Below, one piece after another: positions 1 to 5,556 of a stretch of DNA of 6,344 nucleotides. Position 1 is the stretch's first letter, and each line of letters opens with the position of its first letter. The notes under the pieces were generated by a model. The model ran no database searches, was not told the origin of the DNA, and saw only the letters and a program-made list of their open reading frames with translations. The DNA is from Clostridiales bacterium (lineage in GTDB: Bacteria > Bacillota > Clostridia > Oscillospirales > Acutalibacteraceae): NCBI GenBank assembly GCA_019417145.1, contig DXVY01000099.1:1-6344 (forward strand), given 5' to 3'. A program made the position numbers and the translations under genes.

Positions 1-27
1 CCGTTATGACCACTTCGATACCGCTCC
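1..27 (-). tRNA. tRNA-Ser 5' part, cut by the window edge
   Basis: Read on the minus strand from 27 down to 1, this has the layout of the start of a class II tRNA-Ser: a seven-base acceptor strand GGAGCGG, then TA at positions 8-9, then a D arm whose loop contains AGTGGTCATAA. The D arm matches that of the tRNA-Ser-like fragment at 367-406 through the same bases, while the acceptor strand differs (GGAGCGG against GGAAGCG). The anticodon and 3' half lie outside the window, so the isoacceptor and intactness cannot be judged. The CTCGAAA loop in the two related fragments suggests anticodon CGA by analogy. It may be a complete tRNA-Ser gene, or a third truncated copy of the array. Confidence 0.5.
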
Positions 28-55
28 CTATATGTTCAGCCGTCATTTTTTCCTG

Positions 56-75
56 CCTTTTTCCGGTGAAAAAGG
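56..75. other. 8-bp hairpin at the outer edge of repeat unit 1
   Basis: CCTTTTTC (56-63) and GAAAAAGG (68-75) form a perfect 8-bp stem with loop CGGT. On the minus strand it follows the end of repeat unit 1 and precedes the tRNA-Ser start at 27. It could be a processing or pausing hairpin. It is AU-rich and has no clean T tract after it, so I do not call it a terminator. Confidence 0.4.
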
Positions 76-77
76 GC

Positions 78-226
78 TTTGGAAAGAACTGACGGAAAGA
101 ACAGCAAACTTATTTAATTTTCGAACCGTGGAAAACCCGCACGGTTACAAGGTTTTTGGTGGACGAAACGGACAGCTTCCCGCAAGATTTCGAGTGCTGC
201 ACCTTCGACCACTCGGACAACTCTCC
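78..226 (-). repeat. Tandem repeat unit 1 (tRNA-Ser half plus conserved tail)
   Basis: This is one of two related units offset by 180 bp (the other is 258-406). On the minus strand it starts with a tRNA-Ser 5' half (226 down to 188). A tail follows containing GACGAAA (plus 162-168), a 7-bp hairpin AACCGTG/CACGGTT (124-130 with 140-146), TTTTCGAAC (117-125), and a doubled 9-mer GGAAAGAAC (81-89 and 94-102) separated by TGAC. The same elements recur in the same order 180 bases further right. The match between units is patchy: identical blocks are separated by substitutions and a short gap. A plus-strand reading frame through the repeats gives a repeated WKELTERT peptide, but that follows from the 180-bp period being divisible by three. 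Confidence 0.75.
188..226 (-). pseudogene. tRNA-Ser(CGA) 5'-half-like fragment A
   Basis: Read leftwards from 226, the sequence has acceptor strand GGAGAGT, TG at positions 8-9, a D arm TCCGAGTGGTCGAAGG, an anticodon 5' strand CAGCA and loop CTCGAAA (194 down to 188), which places anticodon CGA. This is a standard bacterial tRNA-Ser layout. The following five bases TCTTG pair only partly with CAGCA: one C-C mismatch and one wobble. No T arm with a GGTTCGAATCC-type loop follows at tRNA spacing, and no acceptor 3' strand complementary to GGAGAGT follows within the unit. I therefore call it a truncated or remodelled tRNA-Ser. A decayed attachment site or a functional tRNA-like RNA are both possible. 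Confidence 0.6.
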
Positions 227-257
227 ATATGTCAATCCGAAAATCGTTCCCAAAACT

Positions 258-406
258 TTTGGAAAGAACTGACGGAAAGAACAACAAAATATTCCGTTTT
301 TCGAACTGCGTGACCCCGCATGGTTACTGGATTTTTAGTGGACGAAACTGACACTGATTTTAAAAATTTCGAGTCGAGGCCGTTATGACCACTTCGATAC
401 GCTTCC
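258..406 (-). repeat. Tandem repeat unit 2 (tRNA-Ser half plus conserved tail)
   Basis: This is the second copy of the 180-bp-period unit, and the one nearest the minus-strand promoter. It shares with unit 1 the doubled GGAAAGAAC motif (261-269 and 274-282), TTTTCGAAC (297-305), a hairpin in the same place (304-325) and GTGGACGAAAC (338-348), and ends in a tRNA-Ser 5' half (367-406). A 13-bp palindrome, CCAAAA-C-TTTTGG (250-262), sits at its outer edge, where unit 1 has its own hairpin (56-75). The hairpin stem keeps pairing although its bases differ from unit 1, which hints at RNA structure rather than simple decay. Confidence 0.75.
367..406 (-). pseudogene. tRNA-Ser(CGA) 5'-half-like fragment B
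   Basis: On the minus strand from 406: acceptor strand GGAAGCG, TA, a D arm with stem TCG/CGG around a loop containing AAGTGGTCATAA, base 26, anticodon 5' strand CTCGA and loop CTCGAAA (373 down to 367) with anticodon CGA. A functional tRNA would continue with TCGAG. Here the next bases are TTTTT, so the anticodon stem is lost exactly after the loop, as in fragment A. The fragment begins about 23 bases below the start point predicted for the consensus promoter at 436-464, so it should be transcribed. The acceptor strand differs from those at 226 and 27, so the three heads are not recent identical copies. Confidence 0.6.
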
Positions 407-415
407 CCTTATAAA

Positions 416-428
416 CGGCCAAAGGCCG
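416..428. other. Short GC hairpin between promoter and tRNA-Ser-like array
   Basis: CGGCC (416-420) and GGCCG (424-428) pair around a three-base loop. On the minus strand the right arm is followed by TTTAT, a weak terminator-like arrangement at the very 5' end of the predicted transcript. It may instead form a 5' leader hairpin ahead of the tRNA-like head. Confidence 0.35.
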
Positions 429-435
429 CTTCATT

Positions 436-464
436 ATTATAGTGGGGAATCCCGGTTCTGTCAA
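436..464 (-). promoter_or_regulatory. Consensus housekeeping promoter, leftward
   Basis: On the minus strand, TTGACA (464-459) and TATAAT (441-436) are both exact consensus hexamers with a 17-bp spacer. The predicted start is near 429, just upstream of the tRNA-Ser-like array. Exact matches to both boxes at optimal spacing are typical of stable-RNA promoters, which fits the tRNA-like sequence downstream. Confidence 0.8.
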
Positions 465-502
465 GTAGCATTCCGACTAGGATGTCCGCCTTTGGAAAAT
501 GC

Positions 503-531
503 TTGCATTCCGGAATTTTTCTGGTTAGAAT
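503..531 (+). promoter_or_regulatory. Probable promoter of the rnf operon
   Basis: TTGCAT (503-508) is a partial -35 box. It is followed 17 bp later by TAGAAT (526-531), one mismatch from the -10 consensus. The predicted start is about 538, giving a leader of roughly 65 bases. A short inverted repeat AATGC-TT-GCATT (497-508) overlaps the -35 box and could be an operator. The octamer GCATTCCG occurs at 468-475 and again at 505-512. A second candidate -10 (TATTAT, 547-552) lacks a good -35 box. Confidence 0.5.
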
Positions 532-550
532 AGAAACAGTATTGTATATT

Positions 551-584
551 ATGGGGAGAGCATACCCCGCCCATCTGTCCCCAT
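551..584 (+). other. Leader with two competing hairpins ahead of rnfC
   Basis: ATGGGG (551-556) can pair either through GGGG with CCCC at 565-568 or as a 6-bp stem with CCCCAT at 579-584. The two pairings exclude each other, and the second ends six bases before the rnfC ribosome binding site. This could affect translation, but no known riboswitch class is recognisable and the stems are short. Confidence 0.3.
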
Positions 585-602
585 GTTTTGGAGGATGAAG
601 CT

Positions 603-1946
603 ATGGATAAGTTAGACGCGGTCGTAAAGGCCGTGGGCCGCATTCACGGCGGCGTGCATCCAGGCCAGTTTAAGAGTACGGCCGACCAGCCTACGGCGGT
701 AATGCCCCCACCGGCTAAGGTTTCCATCGCCATGCAGCAGCATATCGGCGCGCCCTGTATTCCTACGGTGAAAAAGGGAGATACGGTGTATGTGGGCCAG
801 AAGATCGGCGACAGTGACCAGCCGGTGTCCGCCCCCATCCACGCCAGCGTGTCCGGCACGGTGACCGGCATCGGTGAGATTATGCTGCCCGGCGGCCAGC
901 GGGTGCAGACGGTGGAGATCCAGTCGGACGGGCTGATGACCCCCGACCCTACCCTCGCCCCGCCCACAGCCGAAACCCCGGAAGACCTGGTGAAAGCGGC
1001 CCGGGAAAGCGGCCTTGTAGGCCTGGGCGGCGCGGGCTTCCCGGCCCATATCAAGCTGAAGGGGGCCGACAGCGCCGCGCTGGACACCCTGATCATCAAC
1101 GCCGCCGAATGCGAGCCTTATATCACCTCCGACTATCGGGAATGCCTGGAAAACCCCGAGGATGTAATCGAGGGGGTCTACCGGCTGAAAAAGATCATGA
1201 ACTTTCAGTCGGTCATCATCGCCGTGGAGGACAACAAGCCCGAGGCCATCAAGCTTCTCCACAAGATTGCGGTGGATAAGCGGGACACCCTGCACCAGGT
1301 CAATCTGATGAAGCTCCGCACCCACTATCCCCAGGGGGCCGAGAAGGTGCTGATTTACACGGCCACCGGCCGGAAACTGGCCCCCGGCCAGCTCCCCGCC
1401 GGCGTGGGGTGCGTGGTGATGAACGTCACCTCCATAAGCTTCCTCAACCGGTACCTCCGCACCGGTATGCCTCTCATCTCCAAGCGGGTCACGGTGGACG
1501 GTTCGGCTGTGGCCCGTCCCCAGAATGTGGAGGTCCCGGTGGGCACGCCGGTGGAAGAGGTCATTCAGTTCTGCGGCGGCTATAAGGAGCCGGCCAAAAA
1601 AATCCTTATGGGCGGCCCCATGATGGGCTTGGCCCTGGCCGATACCGATATTCCGGTTTTAAAGCAAAACAACGCCATACTGGTATTTGGAGAAAAGGAG
1701 GCGCGCCTGCCCGACGCCACCCCCTGCATCCGCTGTGGCCGCTGTATGAAGGCCTGCCCCATGACCCTGCGGCCGGCCGAAATCGAGCGGAGCCTGTCCT
1801 CGGCCAGCGCGGCGGCGCTTCAGAAGCTGGGGGCCGACGTCTGTATCGAATGCGGCAGCTGCGCCTACGTATGCCCGGCCAAGCGGCCGCTGGTGCAGTC
1901 CATGCGGCTGGCCAAGGCGCGGGTGAGAAAGGAGGGCAAAAAATGA
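603..1946 (+). CDS. rnfC: RnfC, NADH-binding peripheral subunit of the Rnf complex
   Basis: A 447-residue cytoplasmic subunit, expected to carry the NAD(H)/FMN site where ferredoxin electrons reduce NAD+. The N-terminus has the RnfC signature HGGVHP (15-20). A GLGGAGFP flavin/nucleotide loop (140-147), as in NuoF-type proteins, is followed by NAAECEPY. Two C-terminal ferredoxin motifs CX2CX2CX3CP lie at C375/C378/C381/C385 and C414/C417/C420/C424. The length fits the short clostridial form, without the long C-terminal repeats of enterobacterial RsxC. I chose ATG 603 because GGAGG (590-594) sits eight bases upstream; an in-frame TTG at 588 overlaps that site. First gene of the operon, its stop overlaps the rnfD start in ATGA (1943-1946). 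Identification is confident. Confidence 0.96.
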   Translation: MDKLDAVVKAVGRIHGGVHPGQFKSTADQPTAVMPPPAKVSIAMQQHIGAPCIPTVKKGDTVYVGQKIGDSDQPVSAPIHASVSGTVTGIGEIMLPGGQRVQTVEIQSDGLMTPDPTLAPPTAETPEDLVKAARESGLVGLGGAGFPAHIKLKGADSAALDTLIINAAECEPYITSDYRECLENPEDVIEGVYRLKKIMNFQSVIIAVEDNKPEAIKLLHKIAVDKRDTLHQVNLMKLRTHYPQGAEKVLIYTATGRKLAPGQLPAGVGCVVMNVTSISFLNRYLRTGMPLISKRVTVDGSAVARPQNVEVPVGTPVEEVIQFCGGYKEPAKKILMGGPMMGLALADTDIPVLKQNNAILVFGEKEARLPDATPCIRCGRCMKACPMTLRPAEIERSLSSASAAALQKLGADVCIECGSCAYVCPAKRPLVQSMRLAKARVRKEGKK

Positions 1947-2896
1947 GTGAAAAACTGACCGTCTGTCCCTCCCCCCATCTGCGGCACGAGGACTCTACCC
2001 GGGGGATCATGCTGGACGTGCTCATCGCCCTGGCCCCCGCGGCCGTGGCCGGCATCGTTCTCTTCGGCCCCCGTGCGGCGGCCGTTCTGGCCGTCACCAT
2101 TGTAACGGCCCTTGTAAGCGAATGGATCTGCCGCAAGGTCATGAAACGGGAGAATACCCTGGGCGACCTGACCGCGGCGGTCACCGGCCTGCTGCTGGGG
2201 ATGAACCTGCCGGTGGGACTGCCCCTCTGGATGGCGGCCATCGGCAGTGCCGTGTCCATTGTAATCGTCAAGCAGATGTTCGGCGGGCTGGGGCATAATT
2301 TTGCCAACCCGGCCATCACCGGCCGGATCGTGCTGCTGGTCTCCTTCCCCACAGCCATGACTACCTGGGAGCTGCCCTTCCAGTGGATGAACCAGACCGA
2401 CGCGGTGGCCTCGGCCACCCCCTTGGCCGGCGCCGAAACCAGCCTGCGGGGCCTTTTCCTGGGCCTGCGCGGCGGCTGTATCGGCGAGGTCTGCTCGGCG
2501 GCTTTGCTGGTGGGCGGGGTTTATCTGGTGCTCCGGCGGGTCATCACTCCCACCACTCCCCTGGCCTTTATCGGCACGGTGGGGATCATGATGTGGATAT
2601 TCGGGGAAGATCCCCTGTATCAGATGATGTCGGGCGGGCTGCTGCTGGGGGCCATCTTCATGGCCACCGACTATGTGACCTCCCCCTCCGGCTGGAAAGG
2701 CCAGCTGATCTTCGGCGTCGGCTGCGGCCTGATCACGGCGGTCATCCGTCATTTCGGCTCCCTGCCCGAGGGCGTGTCCTACTCCATCCTGCTCATGAAT
2801 ATCCTGACGCCGTATATTAACCGGCTGACCGCGCCGAAGCCCTTTGGAGCGGTGCGGGAGAAAAAGCGGAAGGGGGCGAAGGCGGATGGAGAATAA
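1943..2896 (+). CDS. rnfD: RnfD, membrane flavoprotein subunit
   Basis: A 317-residue integral membrane subunit with several hydrophobic segments along most of its length (for example about 21-41, 44-62, 74-90, 93-112 and 126-146). Family-typical residues include GGLGHNFANPA (114-124). The SATP motif (157-160) follows DAVA, where Thr159 is the expected attachment residue for phosphoester-linked FMN, as in the RnfD/NqrB family. It passes electrons within the membrane part of Rnf and belongs to the ion-translocating core. The start ATG 1943 lies inside the rnfC stop and has AGGAGGG (1930-1936) upstream; earlier in-frame starts fall inside rnfC. The 3' end overlaps rnfG by 11 bases. The basic C-terminus (REKKRKGAK) is probably cytoplasmic. 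Confidence 0.96.
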   Translation: MSEKLTVCPSPHLRHEDSTRGIMLDVLIALAPAAVAGIVLFGPRAAAVLAVTIVTALVSEWICRKVMKRENTLGDLTAAVTGLLLGMNLPVGLPLWMAAIGSAVSIVIVKQMFGGLGHNFANPAITGRIVLLVSFPTAMTTWELPFQWMNQTDAVASATPLAGAETSLRGLFLGLRGGCIGEVCSAALLVGGVYLVLRRVITPTTPLAFIGTVGIMMWIFGEDPLYQMMSGGLLLGAIFMATDYVTSPSGWKGQLIFGVGCGLITAVIRHFGSLPEGVSYSILLMNILTPYINRLTAPKPFGAVREKKRKGAKADGE

Positions 2897-3467
2897 TGCC
2901 GCCCAAAAGAAGTTCACGGTCAAAGGCATATTAATTCCCACCTTGGCCCTTTTTCTGATTTGTATTGTTGTGGCCGCCGCCCTGGCTGGTACCAACGCCC
3001 TGACCAAGGATAAGATCGCCGCCCTGGAAGCAGAAAACCAGAGGCGGGCTATGGTTCGACTGCTGCCAGCTCTGGAATACGAGGAAAAAACCGGCGTGCT
3101 GGACGGAGAAAATATTACCTATTATATTGCCCGCACCGATAACCAGGCCGTGGGGGCCGTATATATCACCGCGGCCAAGGGCTACGGCGGCGACGTGTCG
3201 GTGATGACGGCGGTGGGAACCGACGGCGCGGTGGCGGCCGTGGAGATTTTATCAGCCGCCGACGAGACGCCGGGCCTTGGCCAGAACGCCATGAAGCCGG
3301 ATTTCGCCGCCCAGTTTTCCGGAAAATCCGGAAAGGTGGATGTGGTGAAAAACGGGGCTTCGGACAACGAGGTAAACGCCCTCACCGGCGCGACCATCAC
3401 CTCTAAGGCCGTGGCCGACGCGGTCAACCAGGCGCTGGCCCTTTTTGAAAAGGAGGGGATTTCCTGA
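2886..3467 (+). CDS. rnfG: RnfG, FMN-carrying extracytoplasmic subunit
   Basis: A 193-residue protein with one N-terminal membrane anchor (about 14-35, preceded by lysines) and an FMN-binding domain exposed outside the membrane. Conserved features are GYGGDVSV, ETPGLGQNA and the flavinylation motif TGAT (167-170) in ALTGATITSKAV, with Thr170 the expected FMN attachment residue. Attachment in this family is made by an ApbE-type flavin transferase, which is not encoded here. The start ATG 2886 lies inside the end of rnfD, with AGGGGG (2871-2876) upstream; a longer in-frame start at 2844 would lie deeper in rnfD and give an arginine-rich extension. The stop overlaps the rnfE start by one base (TGATG). 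Confidence 0.96.
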   Translation: MENNAAQKKFTVKGILIPTLALFLICIVVAAALAGTNALTKDKIAALEAENQRRAMVRLLPALEYEEKTGVLDGENITYYIARTDNQAVGAVYITAAKGYGGDVSVMTAVGTDGAVAAVEILSAADETPGLGQNAMKPDFAAQFSGKSGKVDVVKNGASDNEVNALTGATITSKAVADAVNQALALFEKEGIS

Positions 3468-4171
3468 TGGCGGATAAAAACTACGGCCAGATCTTTACCA
3501 AGGGTATTATAAAGGAAAACCCGGTGCTCCGGCTGGTGCTGGGCACCTGCCCCACCCTGGCGGTGACCACGGCGGCCATCAACGGCATCGGCATGGGGAT
3601 TGCCGCCACCATCGTGCTGCTGGGTTCCAATATCGTCATCTCTTTACTGCGCAAGGTCATCCCCGACCGGGTGCGCATCCCGGCCTATATCACCATCATC
3701 GCCGGGTTCGTCACCATCGTACAGATGCTGGTCAAGGCCTTCGCCCCGGCCATCGACACGGCCCTTGGCATCTATCTGCCCCTGATCGTGGTCAACTGCA
3801 TCATCCTGGCCAGGGCCGAGATGTTCGCCTCCAAGAACACCGTTTTGCCCTCCATATTGGACGCCCTGGGCATGGGGGCGGGCTTTACGGCCACCCTGGT
3901 GCTCATGGGGGCTATCCGGGAGCTGATCGGTTCGGGCACCATCTTCAACCTGCCGGTGACCTCTGCCTTTATGGATCCCATGCTCATTGCCATCCTGCCG
4001 CCGGGAGGATTTTTCGTCTTCGGCGTGCTGGTGGCCCTGGCCAATAAGCTGGCTAAAAAGGCGGGCAAAAAGCCGGTGGAATCCTTGGGATGCGCCGGGT
4101 GTCCGGCCGCCGGGGCCTGTAACCAGAAGGCATGCCCCTCGGAAAACCGGGAAGGGGGCCGTGCTGAATGA
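3467..4171 (+). CDS. rnfE: RnfE, membrane subunit with a Cys-rich tail
   Basis: A 234-residue membrane protein of the RnfE/NqrD family with about six hydrophobic segments. Conserved cysteines C28 (in LGTCPTLAV) and C111 (in LPLIVVNCII) correspond to the residues that, with the pair in RnfA, hold an Fe-S centre in the middle of the membrane in Rnf/Nqr complexes. The gene has a strong AGGAGGGG site (3451-3458) eight bases before ATG 3467. After the last membrane segment comes a hydrophilic tail with four cysteines, C209, C212, C218 and C223 (CX2CX5CX4C), not required for the core fold; it might bind a metal or cluster. Its last four bases overlap the rnfA start (ATGA). Confidence 0.95.
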   Translation: MADKNYGQIFTKGIIKENPVLRLVLGTCPTLAVTTAAINGIGMGIAATIVLLGSNIVISLLRKVIPDRVRIPAYITIIAGFVTIVQMLVKAFAPAIDTALGIYLPLIVVNCIILARAEMFASKNTVLPSILDALGMGAGFTATLVLMGAIRELIGSGTIFNLPVTSAFMDPMLIAILPPGGFFVFGVLVALANKLAKKAGKKPVESLGCAGCPAAGACNQKACPSENREGGRAE

Positions 4172-4743
4172 GTACCTTTATCACCATCCTGCTGGCCGGT
4201 ATTTTAACCGAAAACATGGTGCTGGCCAAATTCCTAGGCATCTGCCCTTTTTTAGGGGTATCCAAAAAGACCGATACGGCCGTGAGCATGAGCCTGGCCG
4301 TCATCTTCGTTATGGTGCTGGCCACCGCCGCCACCTGGCCCATCTACGCCTATGTGCTGGAGCCGGGCGGCCTTGGCTATTTGCAGACCATCGTCTTTAT
4401 CCTGATTATCGCCGCCCTGGTGCAGCTGGTGGAGATCGTGCTGAAAAAGCTGGCCCCGCCCCTTTATAAGGCGCTGGGGATTTATCTGCCCCTGATTACC
4501 ACCAACTGCGCGGTGTTAGGCATCACCCTGCTCAATTTTACCAAAGGGTATACCTACGCCCAGTCCCTGGTCAACGCCCTGGGGGCCGGCTTGGGCTTCA
4601 TGCTGGCCATGATCCTCTTCTCGGGGGTGCGCTCCCGGCTGGAGGCAGCCGATATCCCCGAAAGTTTAAAGGGCCTGCCCATCACCCTGATTGCGGCGGC
4701 CATTGTGTCCCTGTCCTTCCTGGGCTTTTCCGGGATTATATAG
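4168..4743 (+). CDS. rnfA: RnfA, membrane subunit holding the intramembrane Fe-S site
   Basis: A 191-residue protein of about six membrane segments, paralogous to RnfE. It opens with the family pattern TENMVLAKFLGICPFLGVSKK, giving C26, and has C114 in LPLITTNCAVLG. These two cysteines are the expected partners of C28 and C111 of RnfE in the intramembrane Fe-S centre. Length is normal for RnfA. The start ATG 4168 overlaps the rnfE stop, with GGGGG (4154-4158) nine bases upstream, so translation is probably coupled. The stop is TAG at 4741-4743, followed by the only non-overlapping junction in the operon (18 bases before rnfB). Confidence 0.96.
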   Translation: MSTFITILLAGILTENMVLAKFLGICPFLGVSKKTDTAVSMSLAVIFVMVLATAATWPIYAYVLEPGGLGYLQTIVFILIIAALVQLVEIVLKKLAPPLYKALGIYLPLITTNCAVLGITLLNFTKGYTYAQSLVNALGAGLGFMLAMILFSGVRSRLEAADIPESLKGLPITLIAAAIVSLSFLGFSGII

Positions 4744-4761
4744 GCGGGAGGTAGATGGAAA

Positions 4762-5550
4762 ATGGAAATACTGCTTGCTGTGGGCATTGTGGCCCTGATC
4801 GGCCTGGTGGCCGGGCTGGGGCTTTCCAGCGCGTCGGCCGCCCTGGCGGTGCCCACCGATGAAAAGACCGAAAACCTGCGGGCGGCCCTGCCCGGCGCCA
4901 ACTGCGGCGCCTGCGGCTATTCGGGCTGCGACGGCTATGCGGCGGCCCTGGCGGCCGGCGAGGCCGAACCCAACCGCTGCGCCCCCGGCGGCCCGGACAC
5001 GGCCGCCCAGTTGGCCGCCCTTTTGGGGGTGGAGGCCGGCGAGATGAAGAGAAAGGCGGCTTTGGTCCGCTGTGGCGGGAGCTGCGCCCATGTGCAGGAA
5101 AAATATGATTACCAGGGGGTAAAAACCTGCGCGGCGGCCAGCCAGCTATACGCCGGGCCCTCCTCCTGCGCCTATGGCTGCCTGGGGTTTGGGGACTGCG
5201 CCGCCGCCTGCGAATACGACGCCATCGAGGTGATCGACGGGCTGGCCCGGGTGGGTCCCCTTTTATGCACCGCCTGCGGGAGGTGCGTCAAGACCTGTCC
5301 CAAGGGGCTGATCTCCCTGCTGCCCGCGGATATAGGGGCGGTGGTGCGCTGTTCCAATAAGGACATGGGGGCCAAGGTGCGCAAGGTGTGCGACGTGGGC
5401 TGTATCGCCTGCCGCAAATGCACCAAGGTATGCCCCACCGGGGCGATCACGGTAGAGGAAAACCTAGCCCGCATCGATCCTGAAACGTGTATCGGCTGCG
5501 GCGCCTGCGCCGAAGCCTGCCCGGTGCACTGTATCCAGGATTTGTCCTGA
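4762..5550 (+). CDS. rnfB: RnfB, ferredoxin-accepting polyferredoxin subunit
   Basis: A 262-residue protein anchored by an N-terminal hydrophobic segment (about 3-30) with a large cytoplasmic Fe-S region; it is the expected entry point for electrons from reduced ferredoxin. Cysteine groups in order: an N-terminal Fe-S domain C48/C51/C56/C73; a linker with C104, C108 and C123; C136/C140/C146/C150 (CX3CX5CX3C); C169/C172/C175/C179; C214/C217/C220/C224; and C243/C246/C249/C253. At least five 4Fe-4S sites are plausible, as in clostridial RnfB and more than in the short proteobacterial form. C150 is followed by Glu rather than the usual Pro. ATG 4762 has GGGAGG (4746-4751) ten bases upstream; an ATG at 4755 is out of frame. 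Last gene before the terminator. Confidence 0.96.
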   Translation: MEILLAVGIVALIGLVAGLGLSSASAALAVPTDEKTENLRAALPGANCGACGYSGCDGYAAALAAGEAEPNRCAPGGPDTAAQLAALLGVEAGEMKRKAALVRCGGSCAHVQEKYDYQGVKTCAAASQLYAGPSSCAYGCLGFGDCAAACEYDAIEVIDGLARVGPLLCTACGRCVKTCPKGLISLLPADIGAVVRCSNKDMGAKVRKVCDVGCIACRKCTKVCPTGAITVEENLARIDPETCIGCGACAEACPVHCIQDLS

Positions 5551-5556
5551 TCCAAA

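Noticed and set aside
230..235. A second TTGACA on the minus strand just above tRNA-like head A.
   Set aside because: No -10 box is found 16-18 bases downstream; that position lies inside the D arm of the head.
32..313. A plus-strand reading frame of 93 codons across the left repeats, with the peptide WKELTERT twice.
   Set aside because: The repeated peptide results from the 180-bp DNA repeat keeping frame. There is no ribosome binding site, the second unit is interrupted by a stop and a one-base gap relative to the first, and the minus strand explains the region better as tRNA-related.
1..406. CRISPR array as an explanation for the left repeats.
   Set aside because: There are only two units with a 180-bp period and patchy conservation over about 150 bp, not short identical repeats with unique spacers of even length.
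188..406. Complete tRNA genes at the two internal tRNA-Ser-like heads, possibly interrupted by an intron.
   Set aside because: No matching anticodon 3' strand, T arm or acceptor 3' strand is found within the following ~180 bases of either head, and the tails do not show a recognisable group I intron core.
588..605. TTG at 588 as the rnfC start.
   Set aside because: It overlaps the GGAGG ribosome binding site, while ATG 603 has ideal spacing and leaves the normal RnfC N-terminus.
612..1325. A 237-codon minus-strand frame opposite the first half of rnfC.
   Set aside because: No recognisable domain, no plausible start signal, and it lies entirely within the well-supported rnfC.
1606..3007. Long open minus-strand frames (up to 380 codons) opposite rnfC, rnfD and rnfG.
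   Set aside because: They are shadows of GC-rich plus-strand genes, with histidine/glutamine- or proline/arginine-rich compositions, no ribosome binding sites, and full conflict with confidently identified rnf genes.
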